DNA from: Ovis canadensis
Lineage: Eukaryota > Chordata > Mammalia > Artiodactyla > Bovidae
Length of the DNA: 64,000 nucleotides
Direction of reading: 5' to 3'
Assembly: GCF_042477335.2 (NCBI RefSeq)
Contig: NC_091245.1
Span: 110,518,501 to 110,582,500, forward strand
The position numbers and the translations under genes are program-made. Shown one piece after another: positions 48,273-58,618 of this stretch (the stretch's first letter is position 1; the number at the start of each line of letters is the position of its first letter). The notes under the pieces are model-generated. The model did not search any database, had not been told where the DNA came from, and worked only from the letters and a program-made list of their open reading frames with translations.

Positions 48273-49061
48273 ATGGGCTCAATAAAGGACAGAAATGTTC
48301 TGGACCTAACAGAAGCAGAAGATATTAAGAAGAGGTGGCAAGAATACACAGAAGAACTGTACAAAAAAGATGTTCATGACTCGGATAATCACAATGGTGT
48401 GATCACTCACCTAGAGCCAGACATCCTGGAATGTGAAGTCAAGTGGGCCTTAGAAAGCATCACTATGAACAAAGCTAGTGGAGGTGATGGAATTCAAGTT
48501 GAGCTATTTCAAATCCTGAAAGATGTTGCTGTGAAAGTGCTGCACTCAATATGTCAGCAAATTTGGAAAACTCAGCAGTGGCCACAGGACTGGAAAAGGT
48601 CAGGTTTCATTCCAATCCCAAAGAAAGGCAACGCCAAAGAATGCTCAAACTACCACACAACTGCACTCATCTCACATGCTAGTAAAGTAATGCTCAAAAT
48701 TCTCCAAGCCAGGCTTCAGCAATACGTGAGCCGTGGACTTCCTGATGTTCAGGCTGGTTTTAGAGAAGGAAGAGGAACCAGAGATCAAACTGTCAACATC
48801 TGCTGGATCATGGAAAAAGCAAGAGAGTTCCAGAAAAACATCTATTTCTGCTTTATTGACTATGCCAAAGCCTTTGACTGTGTGGATCACAAAAAACCTT
48901 GGAAAATTCTGAAAGAGATGGGAATATCAGACCACCTGACCTGCCTCTTGAGAAACCTGTATGCAGGTCAGGAATCAACAGTTAGAACTGAACATGGAAC
49001 AACAGACTGGTTCCAAATAGGAAAAGGACTACATCAAGGCTGTATATTGTCACCCTGCTGA
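48273..49061 (+). pseudogene. BovB linker and reverse transcriptase N-terminal part, 262 codons open
   Basis: Runs from MGSIKDRNVLDL through NKASGGDG, KRSGFIPIPKKG, CFIDYAKAFDCVDH and ends at QGCILSPC, where a TGA replaces the next codon (49062). The YADD box follows near 49157 in a shifted frame. It covers fingers and palm motifs but not the full active site. Confidence 0.87.
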
Positions 49062-49330
49062 TTTAACTTGTATGCAGAGTACATCATGAGAAACGCTGGA
49101 CTGGAAAAAACACAAGCTGGAATCAAGATTGCCAGAGAAATATCAATAACCTCAGATATGCAGATGACACCACCCTTATGGCAGAAAGTGAAGAGGAGCT
49201 AAAAAGCCTCTTGATGAAAGTGAAAGTGGAGAGTGAAAAAGTTGGCTTAAAGCTCAACATTCAGAAAATGAAGATCATTGCATCTGGCCCCATCACTTCA
49301 CGGGATATAGATGGGTAAACAGAGGAAGCA

Positions 49331-49912
49331 GTGTCAGACTTCATTTTTTGGGACTCCAAAATCACTACAGATGGTGACTGCAGCCATGAAATTAAAAGAT
49401 GCTTACTCCTTGGAAGAAAAGTTATGACCAACCTAAATAGCATATTCAAAAGCAGAGACAGTACTTTGCCGACTATGGTCCGTCTAGTCAAGGCTATGGT
49501 TTTTCCTGTGGTCATGTATGAATGTGAGAGTTGGACTATGAAGATGGCTGAGGGCCAAAGAATTGATACTTTTGAACTATGGTGTTGGAGAAGACTCTTG
49601 AAAGTCCCTTGGACTACAAGAAGATCTAACCAATCCTTTCTGAAGATCAGCCCTGGGATTTCTTTGGAAGGAATGATGCTGAAGCTGAAACTCCAGTACT
49701 TCAGCCACCTCATGAGAAGAGTTGACTCCCTGGAAAAGACTCTGATGCTGGGAGGGATTGGGGGCAGGAGGAGAAGGGGACGACTGAGGATGAGATGGCT
49801 GGATGGCTTCACAGACTCGATGGACGAGAGTCTGAGTGAACTCCAGGAGATGGTGATGGACAGGGAGGCCTGGCATGCTGCAATTCATGGGATCTCAAAG
49901 AGTCGGATATGA
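49331..49912 (+). pseudogene. BovB C-terminal region, 193 codons open
   Basis: From [22 protein letters not shown] through [15 protein letters not shown] to the end of the BovB protein. It is the C-terminal part whose antisense strand is also open in most copies. Confidence 0.85.
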
Positions 49913-50258
49913 CTGAGCAACTGAACTGAACTGATGGACACCTTATCTTTGACAAAGGAGGCAAGAATATACAACGGAGAAAAGACAATCTCTTTAAAAG
50001 TGGTGCTAGGAACGCTGGTCAAACACTTGTAAAAGAATGAAACTAGAACACTTTTCTAACACCATACACAAAAATAAACTAGAAATGGATTAAGATCTAA
50101 ATCTAAGACCTAAACTATAAAACTATAAAACTCCTAGTTTTAGGCAAAACACTCTCCGACATAAATCACAGCAGGATCCTCTATGACCCAACTCCCAGAA
50201 TATTGGAAATAAAATCAAAATAAACAAATGGGACCTCTTAAAATTAAAAGCTTCTACC

Positions 50259-50868
50259 CAAAGCAATTTACAAATTCAATGCAATCCCAATTAGCTACCA
50301 GCCACATTTTTCACAGAACTAGAACAAATAATTTCAAGATTTGTATGGAAATACAAAAAACCTCGAATAGCCAAAGCAATCTTGAGAAAGAAGAATGGAA
50401 CTGGAGGAATCAACTTGCCTGACTTCAGGCTCTACTACAAAGCCACAGTCATCAAGACAGTATGGTACTGGCACACAGACAGACATATAGATCAATGGAA
50501 CAAAATAGAAAGCCCAGAGATAAATCCACACACATATGGACACCTTATCTTTGACAAAGGAGGCAAGAATATACAATGGAGTAAAGACAATCTCTTTAAC
50601 AAGTGGTGCTGGGAAAACTGGTCAACCACTTGTAAAAGAATGAAACTAGATCACTTTCTAACACCGCACACAAAAATAAACTCAAAATGGATTATAAGAT
50701 CTAAATGTAAGATCAGAAACTATAAAACTCCTAGAGGAGAACATAGGCAAAACACTCTCAGACATAAATCACAGCAGGATCCTCTATGATCCACCTCCCA
50801 GAATTCTGGAAATAAAAGCAAAAATAAACAAATGGGATCTAATTAAAATTAAAAGCTTCTGCACAACA
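50259..50868 (+). repeat. Second copy of a ~600-base L1 ORF2 segment
   Basis: At 50258 the sequence steps from 'ttaaaagcttct' back to 'acccaaagcaatttacaaat', text that belongs upstream (compare 43796-43889 and 46102-46288). It then repeats everything up to 'ttaaaagcttctgcac' at 50868. The left copy holds the two BovB inserts. The copies differ at several visible bases, so the event is not recent or involved two different L1s. Confidence 0.85.
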
Positions 50869-51941
50869 AAGGAAAATATAAGCAAGGTGAAAAGACAGCC
50901 TTCGGAATGGGAGAAAATAATAGCAAATGAAGCAACTGACAAACAACTCAACTCAAAAATAACCAAGCAACTTATGCAGCTCCATTTCAGAAAAATAAAC
51001 GACCCAATCAAAAAATGGGCCAAAGAACTAAATAGACATTTCTCCAAAGAAGACATACGAATGGCTAACAAACACATGAAAAGATGCTCAACATCACTCA
51101 TTATTAGAGAAATGCAAATCAAAACCACAATGAGGTACCACTTCACACCAGTCAGAATGTCTGTGATCCAAAAATCTGCAAGCAATAAATGCTGGAGAGG
51201 GTGTGGAGAAAAGGGAACCCTCCTACACTGTTGGTGGGAATGCAAACTAGTACAGCCACTATGGAGAACAGTGTGGAGATTCCTTAAAACCTGGAAAGAG
51301 AACTGCCTTATGATGCAGTAATCCCAGTGCTGGGCATACACACCGAGGAAACCAGAATTGAAAGGGAGACGTGTACCCCAATGTTCATCGCAGCACTGTT
51401 TATAATAGCCAGGAAATGGAAGCAATCGAGATGTCCATCAGCAGGTGAATGGATAAGAAAGCAGTGGTACATATACACAATGGAGTATTACTCAGCCATT
51501 AAAAAGAATACATTTGAATCCGTTCTAATGAGGTGGATGAAATTGGAGCCTATTATACAGTGAATTAAGCCAGAAAGAAAAACACCAATACAGTATACTA
51601 ACACATATATATGGACTTTAGAAAGATGGTAATGATAATCCTGTATTCGAGACAGCAAAAGAGACACAGATGTATAAAACAGTATTTTGGACTCTGTGGG
51701 AGAGGGAGAGGGTGGGACGATTTGGGGGAATGGCACTGAAACATGTATCATATCATATAAGAAACGAATTGCCAGTCCAGGTTCAATGCATGATACTGGA
51801 TGCTTGGGGCTGGTGCACTGGGATGACCCGGAGGGATGGTACGGGGAGTGAGGAGGGAAGGGGTTTCAGGGTGGGGAACATGCGTATGCCCGTGGTGGAT
51901 TCATGTTGATGCGTGGCAGAACCAATACAATATTGTAAAGT

Positions 51942-51958
51942 AAAAAAAAAAAAAAAAA
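51942..51958 (+). repeat. L1 poly-A tail
   Basis: An A-run followed by 'gtaaaataaataaataag' closes the L1 3' UTR ('accaatacaatattgtaaag'). Confidence 0.9.
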
Positions 51959-51959
51959 G

Positions 51960-52231
51960 TAAAATAAATAAATAAGACCAGTGCTCTTCCTATTACGACA
52001 CAGAGGTGATTGGAGTAGTATGTGTTTGTGTGAATCAACCATCTCTTTTTTAACGCAATTATCCGTGCCCATTCTTATCTCCCAGCCATCTGTTTTGGGG
52101 ATGGGTTGGAACTCCTTTGATTTTACAAAGATATCGAACCGCATATAAATAGAACCTACTACAATGTGATGAAAATATGTTCTGGTTCTTTTAATACTGA
52201 AAACAATTAACAGAAATTAAACTGCTTTCAG
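51960..52231. other. Putative intron of PYHIN relic
   Basis: About 270 non-repeat bases ending in a good acceptor ('aaactgctttcag' at 52219-52231). No pyrin-domain coding text was seen in any frame. Confidence 0.5.
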
Positions 52232-52399
52232 AAAATAAAAAATACAATCAAAGAAGCTACAGAAACTAAAAGGAATAAGGTGTCTCAGGAGCAGGGTCAT
52301 TCTCTGTACTCTTCAGTAAATAGCACATACACAGCCATGGGCTTTCCTCCACCTCCCCAGACTTCATCATCAACTCCATCCTCTACTCACCTACCTGAG
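52232..52399 (+). pseudogene. PYHIN S/T/P-rich spacer exon (56 codons)
   Basis: Following the acceptor at 52231, 168 bases are open in phase: KVSQEQ at the start region, then TAMGFPPPPQTSSSTPSS near the end. IFI16 and MNDA have spacer exons of 56 residues with a KVxEEQ...STAMGRSPxP pattern, and the length here is exactly 56 codons. The expected GT donor after 'cctgag' is missing (it reads AGACAC). In the protein this region links the pyrin domain to the DNA-binding HIN domain. Confidence 0.8.
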
Positions 52400-53541
52400 A
52401 GACACATTTCCTGTTTCTCTTTTCTGAGTGGTTTTTTTTTTTTTTTTTCACATCAGTAACAGGTGCATTTCACAGTGAATATTGTTAGTTTTACATAACT
52501 ATTGTTATTGATCTACTTGCTTTGGCAAGGGCGTTTCCTTTGTTCTGATGAATAGATCACATTGATGAGAAGCCATACCCTGGGAAAGTCCACAGTCATC
52601 TATAAGTGATCATCATGTGTAATATCCCAGGTCAGACCATTCTAAGAATTTCTGGTCTGTAGAGGTAGATAGCTTGACTCCATCTTTCATGAACATATGA
52701 CAGCACCCTACTATGCCTACCGCTTTGCCAATTACAGATTGGGCAGCTTTTCCATTCTGAAAGTATTCTGCTGTAACTCAGTAATATCAGATCTCTGTGG
52801 AGAAAGGAGGTTAGAAGTGAGCAAACCTGTCCTCTGTTTTTCTGTTAACATCCAAGACACAGAAATACTGTGAATATACCAAAGGGGACATGATTCTAAT
52901 CAGATATCCTTTATTTGAGCCAATTTAGAATAGGGAATTCTGAGTCACTACATGTCATGCTCACTACTTGTGACAGACTTTATTTCTTGGAAAGAGGCAA
53001 TATTTAGAATCTTCAAAATGACCCCAGGTACTCTAGTGATACATGAATTTTGTTGTGTTTTTTTTTTTATGTTTGTAGCTTCTGGTAGGCACCGTTCTCT
53101 ATTTTCAATGCTATCTTAGTTCTTTTTCATTCTTTTTATTTTGGTTAGTCATTTATGTGAGACAAGGACATATTTGGATTTATTATCATATTTTAATCTA
53201 TGTCTCAAATCTTTCATGACAATATTTGCTTCCTCCATGGCTCTGTTGCTCTCGCTGAGGATCATGCTTTAATTCAGCAAGAAGCTATTCTGAATAGCTT
53301 AAAATTGGACATTCTAGCTTTCATTCCTGTTGCCTGCAACCTTACACATGTGCTACCTAAGTTTTACCAGTTCATGTCCATTTCCTTTCTGTTAAGCACT
53401 TCCTCTCTATCCTGACTCCAGCTTTAAATATCTATGAAGGTTGTGCGATCCAGGGTTGCAACTGAGGTTTCACTCAGAGAAAGTGACTTTATGTAACTGC
53501 TCAAACTTGTAAGTTTATTTTTCTGTTTTTGTCCAACACAG
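52400..53541. other. Putative intron of PYHIN relic
   Basis: Contains a T-run at about 52431-52449 and another near 53060, and ends in acceptor 'tgtccaacacag' at 53530-53541. No repeat element is clearly recognised. Confidence 0.55.
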
Positions 53542-53962
53542 AACCAGAAAACACAGGGCCAGTGTAAGATAACTGCCAGGAGAGATGTTCTTCAAAAGGG
53601 TCCAAAGACAGTGATGGCACTAAAAGCAACAGAGCCATTTGAATATGAGTCTCCGGAAGAGGAGAAAAGCGCAATATTTCATGCCACAGTGGTTACTGCA
53701 CGTCAGTTTTTCCAACTGAAGGTTTTTAACAACCTTAAAAAGAAATTCATAAAGCAGAAAGTCATTACCAAATCTGATTACCGTGAATACAAAGAAATCC
53801 TGGAGATAAACAAAGCATCATCTGTGTCTGAAGTTGGTCTTGATCAAAAGTTTGAAGTTCCAAACATCATCATCAAAATAGCAAATGAAATTTCCAAGAT
53901 CAGATAGTCTTCTCAAACAAGCATCGGGAATATTTGTGTATGGATTGTTTGTGTTACATCAG
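53542..53962 (+). pseudogene. HIN-200 domain, first exon, frameshifted
   Basis: After the acceptor the exon reads NQKTQGQCKITARRDVL, then PFEYESPEEEK, FHATVVTARQFFQLKVF, SDYREYKEILEIN and VSEVGLDQKFEVPN, the order of an IFI16 HIN-A domain, an OB-fold double-stranded DNA binder. One extra base near 53902 shifts the frame: TAG at 53905-53907 stops it, while the next frame continues DSLLKQASGIFVYGLFVLHQ up to donor GTAATT at 53963. The length is 421 bases, one more than 140 codons. Pseudogene exon. Confidence 0.88.
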
Positions 53963-54832
53963 GTAATTTCTTAAAATTGCTTTTAATTTTCTCCATCAGT
54001 GCCTGAAATTGGATGTCTTGCCAAGCTATTCTTACTGACGGAATATAGGAACTCAGTTCCCGGTTCTGTCTCTTAACTAGAGATAGATGGTCAAGTCTAC
54101 CACCCAACAAGAAATGAGATTGGGTCACCTATTAGCATTCTTCTACCTAAGATAGCTGCAAGCAAGTCCTTGAAAAGATTCACCAAGAAACCTTGTCATT
54201 TCTCCAGTTATGATTACTTAGTCTCAGACACCATGAACAAGGACAGTGCAGGGTTTAAATCAATATGCACATTCTAATAATTTAATCTCTGAATTCTACC
54301 ATAAATTCATCACTTTCTTTTTTACTTTGAAGAACAGATTGCCTTACTCAGATTAAATTCTGGTTGTGACCTACATCCAGAGCAGTAAACAGATTGGCTT
54401 GTACTCTCCTGAATGCACATACATTCAACAGTTAGGCAAATGTATAACAATTCAATGCTGTCTCTTCTACCTTATTCATTTATTTAACCAGTAATTCAGG
54501 AACAGCTAATTAAAAAATATTGTATTGCATGATATTTGGAAAATCTGGTAATCTAATGATTTTATTTAAGAAAAAAAAAGGCAGAGAACATTTTACTGAC
54601 ATGTCAATTTCCAAATTTGGGGTACTAGATAGCATGATACCTTAAATCCCCCTAAAGCTTACAAATGTCTATGAACTCACCTTTATATTTTATATAATTG
54701 ACTGTTCATAAATCTGTATATGTATCTTCTCAGGTAGCCCCATAACTTATCTCCATCACTTTTTTACTCTATCTTTAAGAGATCATGCTTATAAATGCAA
54801 TTATAGAATTGATGAGTAATAGCTTACATCAG

Positions 54833-55106
54833 AGAGAAGGCAATGGCAACCTACTCCAGTACTCTTGCCTGGAAAATCCCATGGATGGCAGAGCTTGGTA
54901 GGCTGCAGTCCATGGGGTCGCTAAGAGCTGGACATGACTGAGAGAATTCACTTTCACTTTTCACCTTCATGCATTGGAGAAGGAAATGACAACCCACTTC
55001 AGTGTTCTTGCCTGGAGAAGCCCAGGGACGGGGAAGCCTGGTGGGCTGCCGTCTATGGGGTTGCACAGAGTTGGACACGACTGAAGTGATGCAGCAGCAG
55101 CAACAC
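54833..55106 (+). mobile_element. Bov-A2 SINE with target duplication
   Basis: Forward Bov-A2 from 'agagaaggcaatggcaacct' to the 'gcagcagcagcaacac' tail. Perfect duplication CTTACATCAG at 54823-54832 and 55107-55116. Confidence 0.95.
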
Positions 55107-55315
55107 CTTACATCAGTGAGACACACGGAGTGTGAACTGTGGGGCCTACATCAATGGGAATAAGATATTGGAGAAAGCAGATTTTCTCTATTGAATAAAT
55201 GGAGAAGTTAGAGAAAAAACTAGTGAATTGTCAGAAACTTCCCTGCTTCTGATAGGTTTTTATAACCTATTAAATGAAAAGTTATAATCAACATCCATTC
55301 ATTTCTGCCTGTGTA

Positions 55316-55440
55316 TGTGTGTTAGCCATTCAGTCGTTTCTAACTGTTTTCAACCCCATGGACTGTAGCCTGCCAAGCCCCTCTGTCTATGGAATCCTCT
55401 AGGCAGGAATACTGGAGTGGGTTGCCATTTCTTTCTTCAT
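55316..55440 (-). mobile_element. Bov-A-type SINE fragment
   Basis: Reversed partial copy: 'gccattcagtcgtttctaac', 'accccatggactgtagcctg' and 'actggagtgggttgccattt'. The tRNA-like head is missing. Confidence 0.85.
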
Positions 55441-55791
55441 CATTTCCTGTGCCTAAGAGGAGCCAAAATGTACATCAGGGATTTCTGATCCCCATGATTC
55501 CATTTGTTTTAAGTAAATAAAACTGCCCTTGAGGAAGAAGCAGTAGAAAATAGGAAGAAAACTCACCATCATAGAATTGCTACATAGAAAACATCTAGAA
55601 CATGAAAGGCTAAAATTAAAAAATCATGATAATAAAAGGAAAGTTCTCAGAAAAGACCTTGCCAAAACCACGCGTATATCTGTGCCTGTAATTGCTTTTT
55701 TATATCTTGTTTTCACTGTGTCACAAGGATCTTTGTCATACATGTGGAGGTTACTATATTTTCAGACCTGAATGTTAAATTTTTGTTTCAG

Positions 55792-55954
55792 AAAAAAGTA
55801 AATAGGAAGAACACAATCTATGAAATACAGGCTAGTATAGGAAAGATGAATGTTGTGGGAAATGGAAAATGGTACAATATCAATTGTAAGGAAGGAGATA
55901 AACTCTTCTGCTTTCAACTGAGAACAATTGACCAGAAGCTGAAACTCACAAGTG
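55792..55954 (+). pseudogene. HIN-200 domain, second exon
   Basis: 163 bases between acceptor and donor (GTAAAT at 55955), open throughout: VNRKNTIYEIQ, GKMNVVGNGKWYNINCKEGDKL, then FCFQLRTIDQKLKLTSG. This matches the second half of a HIN domain (second OB fold). Compared with family members the GDKL--FCF junction lacks two residues, in keeping with an exon six bases shorter than the usual 169. The following exon was not found in the window. Confidence 0.85.
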
Positions 55955-56291
55955 GTAAATTTCTTTTTTAAAGGTCTTCATTTTCCAAAAGTACTGGATA
56001 TGTTCTGTTTATTGCAGAAGTGAGCTGCTTGATTTGTGTACTGTGAGTCATACAGGATGGGGCACACAAAGCCTCATAAACATTGGGGTCTACCCTCTGA
56101 ATGTGATTTTCAGAGGGCAAGGCCCTAACCAAAGCCAGCCTAAGGTGAAGCAAATTGGTTCCACAGCTCATGTTTAGATGTATAAGCCCTATGTCCTGGG
56201 GCAAGGTTTATTCGGTCCACACATAGAGTCATTTTCTGCAACTATATCACCCAGAAGAGGAACACTTGTGTAATTGGTTTCTCCAGAGAAC
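55955..56291. other. Unassigned sequence after the last HIN exon
   Basis: About 340 bases with no further HIN exon and no clear repeat. Confidence 0.45.
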
Positions 56292-56500
56292 ACAGCGTTG
56301 ATGATTGATGGTAAAGTATCTGCCTGCAATGTGGGAGACCTGAGTTCAATCCCTGGATTGGGAAAATCCCCTGAAGAAGGGAACGGCTACCCACTCCAGT
56401 ATTCTGGCCTGGAGAATTCCAGGGGAAGAGGAGTTTAGCAGTCTATAGTCCATGGGGTTGCAAAGAATTGGACATAACTGAGTGAACTTCACTTTCACTA
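56292..56500 (+). mobile_element. Bov-tA SINE
   Basis: Diverged forward copy: 'gttgatgattgatggtaaag', 'gagttcaatccctggattgg' and 'tggacataactgagtgaact'. Confidence 0.85.
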
Positions 56501-56720
56501 ATATTTGCAAGAAGATTCCCTAACTAGTGTAGAATATCTAGTTCCACTTTGATTGGTAAGTACTCTCATTATTAGTTTTCCAACCATATCTAATTATTCT
56601 CACATTTTAAATGTGTGGATTCCAGATGCCACATAGAAAAATGTAATGAGAAAACAATAATGAATAGTGAATTAAATCTATTATAAGTTTCAGCAATATC
56701 ACCTAAAAAACTGAATATTG
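56501..56720. other. Unassigned sequence
   Basis: About 220 AT-rich bases between SINEs; nothing recognised. Confidence 0.4.
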
Positions 56721-57045
56721 AACTTCTCTGGTGGTCCAGTGATTAAGAATCTGCCTACCAATACAGGGGACAAGGGTTTGATCCCTAGCCCGGAACCACT
56801 CCACATGTCACGGGGCAACAAACCCCTTTTGCCATAACTACTGGAGCCTATGCATTGCAACTACTAAGCCCACAAGCTGCTGCTACTGAAGTCTGTGTGC
56901 CCTAGGATCTGAGCACCACAAAAAAAGAAGCCACCGCAGTGAAAAGCCTGCACACTGTAACCAGAGAATAGCTCCCACTGGCTGCTACTACAGAAAACCT
57001 ACATGCAGCAACAAAGACCCAGTGCAGCCAGAAATAAATGAATAT
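56721..57045 (+). mobile_element. Long tRNA-derived cetartiodactyl SINE (CHR type)
   Basis: Head 'gaacttctctggtggtccag', B-box-like 'gggtttgatccctagc', body with 'gcaactactaagcccacaag' and 'agaaaacctacatgcagcaa', ending 'gcagccagaaataaatgaat'. Same type as 32799-33101. Confidence 0.88.
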
Positions 57046-57123
57046 TGAAAAATGATTATTTAAAATATCACTATCAACTTCTGTTTCTGGTGATTTCAGA
57101 GTAGCCTATCACCATAATCAAAA

Positions 57124-57330
57124 ATGTTGTTGTTCAGTCATTAAGTCATGCCAGACTCTTTGCAACCCCATGGAGTGTAGACCCCAGGCTCCCCTTTCCA
57201 TGTGATTTTCTGGGCAAGAATATGGGCATGGGTTGCCATTTCTTTCTCCAGGAATTTACCTGACCCAGGGATCAAATGCTCCTGCATTGGCAGGAGGATT
57301 CTTTACCACTGAGCCACTGGGAAGCCTATC
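57124..57330 (-). mobile_element. Bov-tA SINE
   Basis: Reversed copy starting 'tgttgttcagtcattaag' and ending in the head 'ctgagccactgggaagcct'. Confidence 0.88.
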
Positions 57331-57894
57331 AGCAACAACATTATTCAATAAAATAACATGAAGTGAGACTTTTCAGGCATTGAATAACAGATAGCACAAG
57401 GAAAAGATCCTTGAGAGAAGGAAAACTCAAAGCATAAACTTTTTAATTGCACAAGATCTCTGCCTTGGAGGATTTCCTGAGAGCAGGCCAGTGAGCAGTT
57501 GTCAAAATGGAGCATGACAATCACACCAGGCCAAAGGGTCAGTGTTAGTTTTCATGGTACCTAAGTATCTGGAGAGAAGGAAGTTATACCGAGGGCTCAT
57601 TGACTGAGTCATGGATTTCCCATAAAGAGGGTGAGATAAAATGAAGCCCACCACAGAGAAGCACCTAGGGGTTTAAGAACAGAACAGAAGTACAGGAAAG
57701 CAAATAGTACAGGCCACATTGAATGTTACCAAAATAGAGATACATATTTAGCATCTGGGCATCAAACTAACAAAAGGAAGAGGTTGTTAATTGGGAGTAA
57801 ACTTTACACAATAGACTAATAACTACTCTAGAACCATCTTGAAAAAGATTAAAATCAAGTCTCAACTTACTTTAGGAAAAAGATAATCTGAGTT
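57331..57894. other. Unassigned sequence
   Basis: About 560 bases without a recognised exon, RNA or repeat. No HIN exon was found here on either strand. Confidence 0.4.
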
Positions 57895-58401
57895 GATTTT
57901 TTCCAGTTTTGCTGAGATACAATTGACATATACCATTGTCTTATATGTCTGTTATGTATAACAGGATGATTTGATACCACGGTATTTTCAAAAATGATCA
58001 CTACAATAAGATCAGTTACTATTTTAATCATATCATATAATTACATTTTTTGGTGATAATATTTAACATACATGCTCTCACAAACTTTCAAGCATATAAT
58101 ACAGTTTTGTTAACTGTAGTCACCATGCAGTACATCAGATCTCCAGAACTTATTCGTCAAATACACGGAAAGTTGTATTCTTTAACCAACAGTTCTCCAC
58201 TTTCCCCAAACCTCTATCTCTGGCAACTACCAGTCTACCCTGCGTTTCTCTGGGTTTGGTTATTTTCGATTCCACTTTCAAGTGAAATCATACAGTGTTT
58301 GTCTTTCTCTGATTTATCTCACCAAGTGTAATCCCCTCAAAGTCCATCCACCTTTTCACAAATGGCAGGTTTTTCTGCTTTCTTATTTCATGAGTGAATA
58401 A

Positions 58402-58452
<51 letters not shown>

Positions 58453-58618
58453 ACATGCCCATACATGGATGGGCAATTGCATTGCTTCAACCTCTTTGGC
58501 TACAGGGAATAATAATACAATGAAAATGAGAGTGCAAATATATTTTTGAGACAGTGATTTCACTTCCTTCATATATACACCCAGAAGTAGGATTGCTGGA
58601 TCATACTGTAGTTTTGCT
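57895..58618 (-). mobile_element. Old L1 3' end, minus strand
   Basis: Reversed L1 3' UTR ('tgctgagatacaattgacat', 'ctggcaactaccagtctac') leading into the ORF2 tail ('gattgctggatcata' near 58595). It includes a long TG microsatellite. Confidence 0.82.
58411..58449 (+). repeat. (TG)n microsatellite
   Basis: About nineteen uninterrupted GT/TG units within the old L1. Confidence 0.95.

Larger units (their letters stand above)
46289..49934 (+). mobile_element. Full-length BovB LINE with repeated leader
   Basis: About 3.65 kb from the leader to the tail 'ctgaactgaactga'. The L1 sequence on the two sides is continuous ('agataaatccat' and 'tggacaccttat'), with at most a 4-base TGGA duplication. 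It has the longest BovB leader in the window. The coding region is in at least four frames, so it is dead. Confidence 0.93.
40421..51520 (+). pseudogene. L1 ORF2 pseudogene, interrupted by three BovB copies
   Basis: ATG at 40421 (MGSYLSIITLNVNGLN), with endonuclease motif CLQETH near 40530 and GDFN near 40840. The reverse transcriptase is in 42913-43889 ([15 protein letters not shown], then LFANDMILY near 43440, where FADD is expected). Part of the C-terminal half is present twice: once split by BovB (43796-50258) and once intact (50259 on). The zinc-knuckle region [19 protein letters not shown] lies near 51190-51250. Frameshifts occur in the endonuclease. Inactive. Confidence 0.85.
35452..51958 (+). 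mobile_element. Bovine L1, near complete, split by four BovB copies and rearranged
   Basis: The 5' terminus 'ggtggtcctaagatgacaga' is at about 35452, and the A-run and 3' end at 51942-51958. L1 pieces are 35452-37762, 39092-41966, 42913-43889, 46090-46288 and 49935-51958. They carry 5' UTR, ORF1, ORF2 and 3' UTR in order, except that about 600 bases of ORF2 are present twice (junction near 50258). I find no matching target duplication between the two outer ends. Both ORFs are broken. Confidence 0.88.
53963..55791. other. Putative intron of PYHIN relic
   Basis: Bounded by donor GTAATT at 53963 and acceptor 'aatttttgtttcag' ending at 55791. It holds a Bov-A2 (54833-55106), a Bov-A-like fragment (about 55316-55440), and otherwise unassigned AT-rich sequence. 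Confidence 0.7.

Noticed and set aside
35452..51958. An intact, mobile L1
   Set aside because: ORF1 has stops and frameshifts, ORF2 has frameshifts, FAND instead of FADD, a duplicated segment and three BovB inserts.
51960..52231. Search for a pyrin-domain exon next to the spacer exon
   Set aside because: No frame gives pyrin-like sequence here or in the other non-repeat islands of the window.
53611..53907. 98-codon open frame as a complete small gene starting at its ATG
   Set aside because: The reading is already open upstream to a splice acceptor at 53541, and its stop is created by a frameshift inside a HIN-200 exon. The ATG is internal.
58411..58449. TG repeat as a regulatory Z-DNA element
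   Set aside because: Plain microsatellite within an old L1; no supporting context.
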